Below are positions 37,369 to 48,367 of a stretch of 64,000 nucleotides of DNA, piece by piece. The notes under the pieces were generated by a model. That model was not told the origin of the DNA. It was given only the letters and a program-made list of their open reading frames with translations, and did no database searches. Every line of letters begins with the position of its first letter. Position 1 is the first letter of the stretch. This stretch comes from Otis tarda (Eukaryota > Chordata > Aves > Otidiformes > Otididae): the NCBI GenBank assembly GCA_026413225.1, contig CM048591.1, forward strand, positions 76,744,009-76,808,008. The letters run 5' to 3'. The position numbers and the translations under genes were made by a program.

Positions 37369-37605
37369 ATGTTGCGCCGCACTCCCCGCCCCTCCCCGCG
37401 GCCCCTTCCCGCCTCCCCGTGGGGGCGTGGCTCGCTGGCCCGGCCTCCCGCCGGGACAGGCCCCGCCCCGTCGGGCCGGTGCGGGAGACGCGGCTGCGCG
37501 CGGCGGGGCGGCCGTAGCGGCCGGATGGCCGTAGCGGCGGCGGCGGCCGGCGGGGGAAGGGGCGGCCGGGGCCGTGGGTCGGCGCCGGGGCTGAGGGGCG
37601 CGTAA
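37369..37605 (+). other. Upstream ORF in the ELL2 5' leader (78 codons, inner ATG at 37525)
   Basis: An open frame starting at ATG 37369, with a second in-frame ATG at 37525, ends in TAA at 37603-37605, exactly one base before the ELL2 ATG at 37607. If transcription begins upstream of 37525, ribosomes would meet a 26-codon uORF (or a 78-codon one if it begins upstream of 37369) that stops directly at the main start. The peptide is Ala/Gly/Arg-rich low complexity with no domain, so any role would be translational control. The uORF is in a different frame from ELL2. Confidence 0.5.
37461..37470 (+). promoter_or_regulatory. GC box (Sp/KLF-type)
   Basis: The sequence ccccgccccg lies in the CpG island 137 bases before the ELL2 start codon. 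It matches the GC-box core CCCCGCCCC. Binding is inferred from the motif only. Confidence 0.45.
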
Positions 37606-37613
37606 GATGGCGG
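37604..37613 (+). promoter_or_regulatory. YY1-like motif overlapping the ELL2 start codon; strong Kozak
   Basis: AAGATGGCGG matches the AAGATGGCGGC-type YY1 motif that is common just downstream of transcription starts of TATA-less genes, where the ATG often doubles as the start codon. It gives A at -3 and G at +4, a strong Kozak context. An in-frame TGA at 37592-37594 shows that the ELL2 frame cannot start further upstream without splicing. Confidence 0.55.
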
Positions 37614-37735
37614 AGCTGCGGGAAGGGGAGCGGTACGGCGTGTCCTGCGGGAAGGACGCGCCCAACTTCACGGTGCTGCACGTCAAGCTGACCGAGACCG
37701 CCCTGCGGGCGCTGGAGAGCTACCAGGGCTGCAAG
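37607..37735 (+). CDS. ELL2: ELL2 coding exon 1 (N-terminus)
   Basis: Encodes 43 residues starting [15 protein letters not shown] and ending [12 protein letters not shown]2 is a nuclear elongation factor of the super elongation complex (with AFF1/AFF4, P-TEFb and MLLT1/MLLT3). It suppresses transient pausing by RNA polymerase II, and in plasma cells it favours the secretory form of immunoglobulin heavy-chain mRNA; this function is from family knowledge. The segment [16 protein letters not shown] is the start of the N-terminal ELL domain. The start was chosen because it is the first ATG after an in-frame TGA (37592-37594) and has a strong Kozak context. The N-terminus is slightly shorter than human ELL2, which carries a few extra Gly/Ala residues. 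The exon ends AAG|gtgagc in phase 0. A uORF ends one base upstream. Confidence 0.95.
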
Positions 37736-38647
37736 GTGAGCGGCGGAGGTGGGCGTTCATCCCGGTGCACGCCTCGCCCCGCGTCCCCGGCTCCCCTGGG
37801 GTCCCGTGGGCCCGTCGGGGCGCAGCCGCCCCCCGAGGAGCGCGGCCGGTGGCAGCCGGGTTCTGGCCGCGCGTTCTGCCTGCCGTTCCGTAACCGTTCG
37901 GCGTTGCCTCGGCGGCCGCCTCACGGCCGTAGTTGGACCGGTCCGGGCGTTATTGGCACCGGCGCCGGCTCGGGACGGCCGTCGTGGCCGGGCGGGCCAA
38001 GCCGTCCCGCAAGCGGGCAGCAAAGGGGATCCCGCGGGGCTGCAGGGGGCCGGGAGCCGGCGTGGGTCCCCGGGGCTGCGGAAGGTGACTCAGGTGTTTG
38101 AATTTGGCAGTTGCAGCCGCCGTTGTTGGGGCCGGGATGCTTACCGGCCGCTGTGACCCGTCAACCGCGGCGGTGGGCTACAAGGCCTCCTGAACAAACC
38201 TGGCACCAGGCGTCTGCGGGTTTTCCTGACACCCCTACAAACTTCTGTCAAGTTTCCAGGAGCGCTTGTTTCATGAGAACGGCTTAAAAGGGTTCTGGGG
38301 CCACTGCATCTATGAAAGGCTCGAACTGTTTTGGCAGCCTTGAGTTCTGTAAGTGGGTATTGGTCCGCCCATTTTCCGTAGCGGAGGAGAAATCCATCTC
38401 GCCTCTTCAGCTGGCTTTTCAGTTGGGTTTTGGGGGGGAACAGGCAGAAGGAAACACTGCAGCTCTTAGTCATAAAGGATAGATTCTGTGATAAAACCAA
38501 GAATATAAGTCTATGTTAAATTTGGTCTCTTCAGCCTGGGATAGTTAAAAATTGCTATTCTTGAGTTGGGAATATTCCAGGTACGAAGGTACTGTAAGCC
38601 AAAATTTGACATGCTGGTCTAATGAAGACTTTTCCCCCTTCCTTCCC

Positions 38648-38718
38648 TGCTCCTTGCAGGGAGGGGATTGGACTAGGTGACCTTTAAAGGTCCCTTCCCA
38701 CCCGAATCATTCCATGGC
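38648..38718 (+). mobile_element. CR1 LINE, very short 3' fragment (plus strand)
   Basis: About 70 bp reading 'ggattggactaggtgacc', 'tttaaaggtcccttcccacc' and then 'gaatcattccatgg', a CR1 3' end with a degenerate octamer. It belongs to a different subfamily from the promoter copy, judged by the 'tttaaaggtccc' block. It lies in intron 1, same strand as ELL2. Confidence 0.7.
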
Positions 38719-41700
38719 TTAGGATCATTAACTCAGGACAAATGAGTTGCATGCTCTGGAAAAGGGATGCCGTTCCACAGCCGGTGGGATGTGGGTGGGA
38801 TATGGTTCCCAGGTGGGAGCGCATCCCTTGTGATGGGAGCTGAGGGGTTTGGCCTTGCACCATGAGTGTTCCAGGCCGGGATGGGGAGCAGGGATCCCAA
38901 AAAGCCCTGCACACCTTGGGGAAGTTGTGATAACGTGGTGTTGCAGTTTGAAATCAGACGCTTTGGCATGTTCGAACACATAACAAGTTAGAAATTGTGC
39001 TGACTGTGGTAAAACTGCTTTCTTGACTGCAGGTAAATACATCTTGGGAGAGGTTTAATTGTTTCTGATTTATGAAACAACTTGGGTAAATTACTCACCT
39101 GTGGGTTTTTTTTGTAAACCGTGGTCAATTTCCAGGTTAATGTAATTTTGCATGAAAAATGAGCAATATATCCCTAATCATCAGGACATTGCAAACTGAG
39201 TAAAGAGCTTTCTATAGTCATTATGATCAAGAAAATAATTGAAATGCTTTTCCCTGTTTCACTGTTTCTTCATTTCCCTAACTGTGAATGAGATTCGAAC
39301 TCTTCCTGCAGATCTGCTTTCCGTAATCTGGTCCTGCTGGAGTTTGGATGTGCACTTGAACAGCAGCAAGTGAAAGAATAACGGAACACAGACACTTCAA
39401 GCTCTGCTATTCTAGCCTCTGGAATTTCTGGTTTGCAAAAAGGGTCATCTATTAAACTGTAACAAAATCACACATTTCTGACTTTTGCACTGGCAGAAAA
39501 ACCTCCTGTAGCACTATTCAGGAAGTGATCCTCAGAGTTATCTTGTTGGAGATGTTTTTTTGTTTGTTTAATCAATATTTGCCAAGAGTATCAGCATCAG
39601 GGAGAGGAATGAGGGAGGGAAAAGAAACTATCTCCTTCTGTTGTCTCCATTTTAAATAGGTCTGGTTGTGATCTGCTAGCCTACGCATCTGTCTGGTGCC
39701 AGAGGAGGACAGGTTCATGGTCTGCGGCTGGTGATACCTTCCTTCTCTCTAACTTAATGCTCAGCTGCTTTCCTGACCCATTTCAGTTCTGGCTGTGCAA
39801 CTGAAAAATTTGCGATGCAGGCTTAAAATCAGTGTTGCCGAGAATCGGGGAAGGCAGTAAAGGGAGTGCAAGGAAGGTAACCTGCAGTTCTGCTGTTTCC
39901 TCTGTGCTGTGCTGGAGATCTTATCTGTGTAACACATGTGATATCTCAGAAAGCATGTAGACATGAAAAATTGGGATAACCCTCTGATGACCTACTTACC
40001 CCATCACCTGTAGAACTGAGGCAGCATGTATTCACGCTCTGTATACTTAATTGCTTAACGTTCAAATTTAAACACTCTGCATAAAGAATGAAGTACTTGC
40101 TCCTTGTTGTTACCTCTGCATAGCTGACGTGTCAGTTAAAGAAAACTTGAAAAACTTTTCAATTCTTACATTAAAAACATCTAACTTCAACTCCACCTTC
40201 ATAAATACAGAACAGAGATTGTTTCTCTTCAGCAGGCCTGATCTCTGCAGCTTAGTATTTGTGAGGACAAATCCTGATTCCCTGCTCGCTTTCTGTGCTC
40301 CGTCATCATGGCCTGGGGTGGTCTGAATTCAGATGGTGGAGGACATTCATCTCGCCTAGGTTTCCTTTGACGGTATTGAGCGGCATGCTTTAAGATCCGT
40401 GAGCATCTTCCATGGCAGTATTAATTTAAGCATTGCTGATTTTTTAAAACCAAGTTCAGTTTAGCAGGGAGTAATACTTTGTCTTTTGTTCAATTAAGTG
40501 CCATGTGTTGCCCTCAGAGGCCAGAGTTGCAGCTGCCCCGCAGGAGAGAGCGACGAGAAGCGCAGGATGACTTGCCCCGGTGCAGTATCCATGTCCCATA
40601 GGCAGGCGGGGTGTCCGGGGTCCTGCTCTAAAAGCAAGGCTGAGCAGTCCCTGCCCACCTCAGGCAGAGCTGTGCCTGCTGCTGGGACCAGGCTCCGGGG
40701 CTCGGCTGCTCTGGCATCTTGCTGCCAGATGCGGGTGCACTGGCCCTGGTACGTCACCTCCCTCCATCCCAGGTATTACCCTCTGGGACTTTTTTGAACC
40801 AGTTTATTTAGTTGTGGGGTTCTTTTGTTTCTTTTTCCATGCTGGTTTAGTGCTGGATGGAGATGCATGAGAGCTAACTCAGTGGGAGGACACAGAGAGC
40901 ACTTGGCCAGGATAAGGAATGGGAGCAGAACCTCCCTTTTTCAGTGGCAGCTAAGTGATTAGATTAGCTCAAGTTATAGCATGCAACTCCACCCTCTGTA
41001 AACACAGCCCAGCAAAAAACCAAAAATCACTTTTTGCTGGCTTTGCTGTAAAGTTGGCTTACCGTATGATCCTCAGAAGCAGTGTAATGAGAACAGGTTA
41101 AAGAGAAATGGAGTTGTTTTACCTTGCTGGACACGGAGCCTGTCATCTGGCTTGGCTGTAGCATATAATTTCACTCTCGCTGGTGGTGGCCTGTCCTAAT
41201 CTGCTGACTGCTCTGAAGCAGATCACAGAACACTGCACTGAGTAGTATCTGCAGAGCAATGGGGGCAGCACTGCCTTCAACTGATGCAGCTTTTTGCGGG
41301 GTTAATGTCTGTCTACAGACATGTTTCAGCTGAGCTTCTCCAAGAAAAAGCAGCTGGAGGCATATATCTTATTCTGCATGCTGCTAAAGCAAAAGTTTTG
41401 ACCGGTAGAAGCTGAGCTTTTCAAGGAATCTGTTTTGCATTTAAGTTTTTGTTCTGCAAACAGTCATAGGGATGTTCCAGCTGCAGAGCTGCTGAGTCAG
41501 TAAGCATATGAAACGTGATCTTTGCCTGATGTTCTCCGACTGTAAGCAGTTGAAATGGAGCCATACGGCTCTGCCATATTTTGTTCAGCAGGGTTGAATT
41601 TTCCCACAGCTTCTATGTGCCTCAGCTGGCCAGAGCTAGGTGTTAGGAAACTCATTTGTTTGGAAAGTTTGGCCTTCTAGGGAGCTCTGGCGGTGTCCTA

Positions 41701-43928
41701 CTGGGAGTGAGGATGCGCTTCTGCTCACAGATGAGGTGGATGGCATAGGTTTTGGTTTTTTTTGCTTTCGAGGTCAGCTCTAAGGTGGACACCTGTTAGT
41801 CTTTTCAAAACTGTAGTTTGCATGTCCCCACAGCTGTGCTGGATGTAGATTAAGGTGTATAAGGATGGGCCCTGGCACCTGCAGTGGGTAGATCTGACCC
41901 TAGGTGTGAGCAGCTGGAGAGTTAACAGTATGGGACTTGGCTGGAGGGGGAGCTAAGGGTGGTGACACAAGAAGACTGGGAAGATAAGCCCTAGGAAAAG
42001 AGGAAAGTAGGCTGGGGTTTACTGAGAGTGATGGAGAAGACTGGGAGCGAGAATCACTATGAGCTCTGAGCTCAGCGAAGGGCTGAGGTTGGCTGGTTGT
42101 CCCTCCCGTCTCCCAGGGAGTGGAATGAACTCAAGCGAGCTAGCAGTGAGCAAAAGTGTGGCTGGAAGAGACTGAAGATCATCCTGGGAACAGGAGGGTA
42201 CAGGAGAGTCTGGTTCCTACAGGGCGCTTCCAGAGCCTGCACTGGGGCTGGACAGCCCACGTCGTTCCATTCTACCGTCGACACATGAATGAAAATCTAC
42301 CACTAGCATGTTTGCCAGTGGTACCCAAACTGGGAGTGATGGGGAGTGATGTTCACTTCTGCGTGGAAGAAGGGACATGCCTATGTGCCATCTCTGTTTT
42401 TACCTCCAGATTGCCAGTCTAAATATACTGGTAGAGAGGTGATAAGTTGTGCATCTATTTTTGTTTGGTTTCTTGAAATCTAAGATTGCATGTATCTTAA
42501 CATGTGATGTAACTGATACTGCAGCGTTAATCGTTTCGAGCAATACAAGTATTCATTGTAAGTGCATTTGCATCAATGACTGGTTGATTGCGAGCTCCTT
42601 TGAACCTCTTTTCTTACAACAGCAAGGCCTGGGTGACATCACTGAGAGTTTTTGTGTTGTTGCTAACTTCTGAGTCCAGTTTCAAACAAACCTGCTAGTG
42701 GCGAGAAAAATCTTAATCCTTACAGTTTCTCTGTGGTAGCTGTAGCTCTTCCAGTGTTATTGATGCCTTACCTTCCCGCAGGATTCCTGCCTGGCTGAGC
42801 GCGCAGGACTGCCCTGGATAAATCAGAGGTCTGGAATGAGGTGACTAAGATGTGCATCCTGTTTCAGATGTCAGAAGGTTGTGGCTGATGAGACATGGGA
42901 CTGCAGGAAAAACTTAGGGCAGTTAAACACTGTCCTAGCAAAACGTGATGGCTTGATCGTAGCACCTTGCCTGCACCCAGCGCAGGGGATCACGAGAGAC
43001 ACAACTGAGCTGAACATCCAGAGTGAGATTTTGAGATGGCGTGAACCGATTTGAGGTTTCTTGGCTCCTGAAAGGGGAAAGTCCTATTCCACTCCTTTCT
43101 GTTGGAGAAAATTACCCATTTAACTATTTTTGGGGAGTGTCTTCTTGTAAGTTAGCAACTTGAATGAGGTTATGGAAAAGACAAACAAGTGCTGGAGGGA
43201 ACAGGTACAGAAAGGAGCCGGACCTTCCTCTTTCAGACACCGTGGGCTGTTGAGCAGTTGATGGCCATGCAGTAAGAATACAGCTTTGTTTTCCAGTGCA
43301 GCTAAGTAAATCCATTTGTCAGCTTCCTAGGAAGGGCAGTCCCACCCTCTGAGCTGGCACCTCCGTGGCTCTCCCTCTCCCGAGGCTGGTCCTGGCTGGC
43401 CCCAGGGCTGCAACATCGATGCCGAAGGAGATGGGGTGAGCCGATGAGATGCACGCTGTTTCTGCTTACCTTCTCCTGGTGCCCGTGCTGGTGGTCTGCT
43501 GTGGCATCGGGCAGTCAAGTGCTCCTTTTGTCAGCCTCCCTCGTGTAGCCTGCCACTGCCATGCGCTTGTCGTGGTTACGGTGGAGGGAAACAGGATCTA
43601 CAGGTGAGGATGTCGAGTGCCGGTGAGTCTCAGTGATAATCTGAACTTGGATTTTTTACATCTGACAACCAAAACTACCCCGTATCACGGAACGTAACCT
43701 TCTCTCTCTGTTAGTGCTTGTAAAATGGTAGTAATGCGTATCGCGAACAGGAGGATAACTGTGGCATTTGTGAAGTACTCTGGGTGTAACGATGAGCACT
43801 GCGTCTCTAGGGTTTGTATAGTAACCAAATCATGAAGCCATGCACTAAGTGCGTTTCAGTTTTTGCGTTTCAGTGTTTTGGATTTCTCTGCTTACTGAGT
43901 ACTGTCCAGATCATGTGAAGATACTGGG

Positions 43929-43956
43929 TTTTTTTGTTTTTCTTTTTTTTTTTTTT
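43929..43956. repeat. T-rich tract
   Basis: Runs of T broken by single G and C bases in ELL2 intron 1. It could be the poly(A) trace of a minus-strand retrocopy, but no element body is recognised beside it. Confidence 0.6.
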
Positions 43957-45194
43957 AAACCCCACCAACAAAACAATGTAACTCCAAAACTAGTCAGAAT
44001 GGATACACTAAAGGAGGCCAAATTACTGTTATATCTCCACATCTTCGTGTCAAAATGACTCTGCCGCCCTGCAGTGTGGTTGTTTCAATATATTACATTT
44101 CCGGAGGTCAGAGCTGGTGATCTGAACTTCGTTAAGTGCAGCCTGGAGTGCGTATGTAGGAGGAATCCTCTGTAGCAGTGATACGCTGTCTGTAGCAATT
44201 TAATGGACTTTGTCAGCGCAGGCAGTCTTTCCGTCCAAATGCTTTTTCTTCTCCTTGCGAGGAGGCCTCTGAAATTCCTCAGCATAAGTTGTGCTGATAC
44301 AAGACCATACTCTGAACTGACAGATAACTTTTTTAGGCTCAGTGAGTGGCTCTAAGGCCCAAGGCAGGGAAAAGAACCTGCTGAAAGGAGGAGGAGATCG
44401 GGGAAATCCGTAGGCTGACATTGTCCTAGCCTCCTTGTACATAATACGTAGCTCTAAAAATTATCAAAGCATATGAAAAATTTTATTACATGTCAGTCTC
44501 TAATGTACTCATACGAAGGCATCTTCTGCTCAGTCTGAGTCAACATGCCTGAAAAACAGTAGATAATTAGCTTTGTATACAAGGGTGGTGCCTTAAAAAT
44601 ATCTGAGTTATTTGCAGCGTGCCGTGTGTGAGTGCAGATCCTGAGTCTTGCAACTAGACACAGTCCCTGCCCGAAGACTATTAAGCAAAACGGTGGGCCT
44701 GGAGAAGACAAGCTGGTCAGCTCTTGAGTTTTGGTCCACCAAACTAGAGATTTAAGATCTGAATGTCACAGCTCCTCTAGCTAATTTTTTTTTTAACCAG
44801 TCCTGTGTAGGAGAACTTATTTCTTGTTGTAAATAAAATCTTCAGATGCAAGTAAAGAGTAATTACTTAAGTGAATTGTGCCTGGAGCTGTTTGTAGCTT
44901 GGTTTTCAGCTGAGTTGAAGCCTGGTTGTTCCTGCTCTTCAGCAAGGTGATGCACTCGTTGCTCCAGCCGTTTTGGGCATTAACAGTTTTTCCAGGATCA
45001 TTTTCTGGGATTAGCTAGGTGAGACTCTGGAGCTTAAGCCCCCGGTGTGGGATTGTAGAGTTTCCAAGTTTGCTGTTCCAGAAGTTTTGGACTGAACTGG
45101 CCGAACCGTTGGCAGCGGATTGGGAAGAGAGGTCAGTTCACGTTAGGCGAGAGGCGATGCTGGTCAGATGGGCACTGGAGGAATGATGTGCAGA

Positions 45195-45345
45195 AATGGG
45201 TCTGGCTTAGTGGTGGCTCTTCAGGGTGGAAGCGAGTCCACCTCTGATTTCCCAGGTGTCAGTCTTGGAGCCAGTTTCACCAAACATGTTCAGCAGTGGC
45301 CTGAAGAAGGTATTGAGATGCAGAGGCTGGGGCTCTCCACTGGGA
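45195..45345 (+). mobile_element. Probable CR1 ORF2 reverse-transcriptase remnant (plus strand)
   Basis: One frame reads SQVSVLEPVSPNMFSSGLKKVLRC, which lines up in order with the CR1 block [23 protein letters not shown]. A preceding segment 'ggtggctcttcagggtgg' also resembles CR1 just before this block. It is badly diverged with many substitutions. The boundaries are guesses and no catalytic motif survives. Confidence 0.4.
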
Positions 45346-48319
45346 AGGGAAGGATATGGAACTGTGGCTTGGGGAGTCATAGGTGACGTGACCGTAGAGC
45401 TGAAACTGCTCGTGTCTTGCAGTACTGGGGTGAGAGGGCAGCTGATGGAACCAGCAGATGGAACAAACAGATAAAAGTAAAGCAGGTGGGTCTGTTTACC
45501 TGTTGGGTGGTGGACTTCTGCATCTTGCTGTCGTAGGAGGCTGGGGGCAGGCAGTGTCAGTGGGTTCAGTCAGGGACTAGGCTACCTTGTGGACAGTAAG
45601 TGTGTGAAGGGGTGCAGAGCAAGGCTACTGAGGGATGCATGCTCTAACGCTCCTAGCAAGGGTGGGTGGCGGGGAAGTACGAGGGGAATGGGCATGGGAA
45701 AGTGGTGGGACTTCTGGGTTCCTGCAGAGAGACTTTTCTCCAAAACTTCATGCTCTTCAGTGCAAGAAAAGAAATTCAGGAAAACGGTTGATCCTGGGGC
45801 ATCAGAGGGAAGGAGGATTTGGAGAAGCAGTTCCTATGTCTGTGCCTAAAGCCTGAGGTCCGTGTGGTGGCTGTTCAAAGTGGTCGGCTTGTTAGACACA
45901 GGTTCACAGAAGATTTGGGTGGAGGGCCAAGGTCCTCTGCCTTGATCCCTGCTGCAGCAGCCTGCTGCTCCGGACCACCTGCCAGCAGCTAGCTGAGACC
46001 TTTCTGCTTGACACCCTGATAAATTTGGTGGGTTTTTATTTGTGGGTGGTTTTTTTTTTTTTTATGACATTTCCTTGTGCTGCAGTAGAGGAGCTTGCGT
46101 CAAATTCTCTGAGCCACTGTAAGAGGTGATGGCTGCTGCATGGTCCTGCACAATCATGGCATCACCCGTCTGGCTTCATGTTTTGTGAAGGGCATTTGTA
46201 ATTTCTGTGTAGAGCACTAAACTTCATTCTGGAAAACCTCAGACAAGGGTTAGGCTTCATAACTGCGCTGGCCTTCACATATGTAACCCATTGCATTTTT
46301 TAAATGAGTTTACTTGTGTGTGCTGGATAAGCAGATCGGTGCGTCAATAATGTCAAACTTGGCTCACTGCTAAAACTTTCTGGCTTTGAGTCAGAAGGTT
46401 TGTGCCGCAGACAAATTTGCAGCAAGCCATTTCAGGGCTTAAAGTTGTAAATGTTGTTCGCTGCTGCATAACTTGAGACAGTGTATATGCTTCTGATTGT
46501 GGAAAAACAAACATAGTCTTTTTTAAAAAGACTCCACTGCCGATCCGTGTGGGAACTCAAGCTCTCCAGTGATATAATTTCTGCCTGAGCCCCCCTCTGG
46601 AATTTCATGGTGGTGGGTGATGCTCACAGACTCAGCTGGCTGCCCTCCACCGTCTCCAGCACTCGCTGGCACCTGTGTGAGCAGCATCAGCTCATCACCA
46701 AGCCCAGTGTGGGGAGTCTTCTGCTAGATGGGTGAGATGGATTTTATGGCAAATAGGCAAGACAAATGCAAGTGAAGGAGGAGAAACCTGTGTCTGGAGG
46801 GAGGAGAGCACAGAAGGTGGACCTAGCTCACCTTTCCGGGAGTGCTAAGTCCTGAATGCTCCTGAGTGACGCCTGAATTTTAAGTCCGTAAGCACATGCT
46901 TTTGGTGGAAAAAAAGTCTATGTTCTTTAGGATGTCATCCTTTGGTGCAACTTGTTTGGTGTGTTTACAGTGGGTTGGCAAACTCCCCGTAGCACCCTGT
47001 GGACAAAGCCTAGCAAATTGAGCTAGTCAGCATAGCTGCCCTATGTTTTTCTGTCCAACAGCATAATTTCAGGATTCAGCAAAGCTGAGCAAAGTCAGCA
47101 TTGCTGCTAAAATGGGATATTCTTATCAGTGGGCTCCTGCTGGCACTGGTGGTATTGCTGTCTGGGCTGTGTTGAGGAGCAGATCTGACCACAAGCCAGC
47201 TTGCAGCAGAGCAAAAGTAGTTTCCAACTAGCAAGCTCCTTGATTTTTTTATTTTTTCTTTTCCCCCCCTCTTAACATTGGCAAATCTCACTGGGCTGCA
47301 GTGTCAGCACAGAAGCAGAGCGGAACACTTCCATCCTGACAGGTTGGGAACGGGCTGCACTTGGTGCCATAGAATTGTAGCGACAAGGTGCAGGTGGCTT
47401 TTGTTATTTTTGGCCTTATTGTGTATTTCCCTTGGCAGGTGTGTAGCTGAAGAAGTGAGGATTGTTTCGGGGAGCTCAGAAATTTTTCGGAGCCAGTTTG
47501 ACTGGACTGCATCTCTTTCCATGTTTAGGACATGTGCTAGCTGAGGCAGTTAGCTGAGGTTAAGAGTGTAAGAGCAAAAGAGAGGTTGTATTCCCTGCCG
47601 TCCTGAGGACAGCCGGGCTGACCGCGCTGCTGGGAGCCCCACGAAAGGTGCTGTGAATGGGAGGTTTGGTTTCTGGCCTTGCAAATGCTGCTGGCAGTAC
47701 TGATGCATGCGTGGAGGTCCAGGTAAAGATTGGGTCATCTGTGACAATGGAGAGGTGATGGGGGCCCGAGTGCTATCCTGATGAGGAAAAACATCGTTAT
47801 CAAGACCTTTCAGGTAGGCAGGTTGCCTGCGTTAATCGCGTAACTTGACCTGATACTCAAGAACATGTGGAAATGGTATCATTGAACATTCTCTTCAGAA
47901 ACGAAGCCAGTCCCAGTCCATAAGTGACCAGGACAGCAGGGCAGGGTTTGGGAAGGGGACTCCCACATTTCAGTGGTACTTCAGGCAGGGGAGGGGTTGT
48001 TTTTCCTTTCCATGCCAGCACATACCGTTGTACAGCTTTCAGTGTTTTCTCGAACTTGCCATGGTGCCCCGGTGTCCTTGCTGAGCACGATAAAGCCCCA
48101 GCTCTCGGGCTTCTCGGCGCTGAGCAGAGAACACCCTGGGCACTGCGAGGAACTGGACCCACTGCTGCCCAGTGGGCTCTGCATCATGGTACGGGCGCGA
48201 GGAGCTCTCTGGTTTGCTGTGGGCACGCCAACCTTCTCTTTCTGCAGCGAAATAACTTCTGCCGGAGTGTGGAGGTTTGCCATTTTGCTTACATTCTGCT
48301 TGTTTTCTTTCTCTCCTAG

Positions 48320-48367
48320 GATCGTGTTTCTTCTCAGCCTTCGCTTCAGTTCCAAGGATCCCAAGGG
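48320..48367 (+). CDS. ELL2: ELL2 coding exon 2 (48 bp)
   Basis: A 16-codon exon encoding DRVSSQPSLQFQGSQG, in phase 0 at both ends. The acceptor has a good pyrimidine tract (ttctttctctcctag) and the donor is GGG|gtgagt. The human ELL2 protein has a 16-residue segment of the same pattern (PSIQFQG core) at this place, so size and reading frame both support the call. It is part of the N-terminal ELL domain. The exon is too short to be found as an open frame on its own and was located by similarity and splice phase. Because it is a multiple of three, skipping it would keep the frame. Confidence 0.92.

Larger units (their letters stand above)
37276..38160 (+). promoter_or_regulatory. ELL2: CpG-island promoter region of ELL2
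   Basis: Base composition changes abruptly to very GC-rich with dense CpG, from just after the CR1 through exon 1 and into the start of intron 1. No TATA box is visible. GC boxes of the Sp/KLF type are seen at about 37421-37434 (gggggcgtggc) and 37461-37470 (ccccgccccg), and a CCCCGCCCCTCCCC-type block at about 37383-37397. YY1-like sites occur at 37366-37373 (GCCATGTT) and over the start codon. This is the usual architecture of a broadly expressed, TATA-less gene. The transcription start is not determinable from sequence; it should lie upstream of 37607, probably within 37,370-37,600. Confidence 0.85.
37736..48319 (+). other. ELL2: ELL2 intron 1 (about 10.6 kb)
   Basis: It starts gtgagc and ends ttctctcctag. 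The first 400 bases continue the CpG island. It holds a small CR1 3' fragment at 38.65 kb, a T-rich run at 43.93 kb and a probable CR1 reverse-transcriptase remnant at 45.2 kb. No nested gene, second exon or RNA gene was recognised. The frames in 40.5-40.9, 42.1-42.4 and 45.2-45.9 kb have no known domain apart from the CR1 likeness noted. Confidence 0.85.

Noticed and set aside
37217-37681. 154-codon antisense frame across the ELL2 promoter and exon 1
   Set aside because: Pro/Arg-rich sequence produced by CpG-island composition on the strand opposite a well-supported exon.
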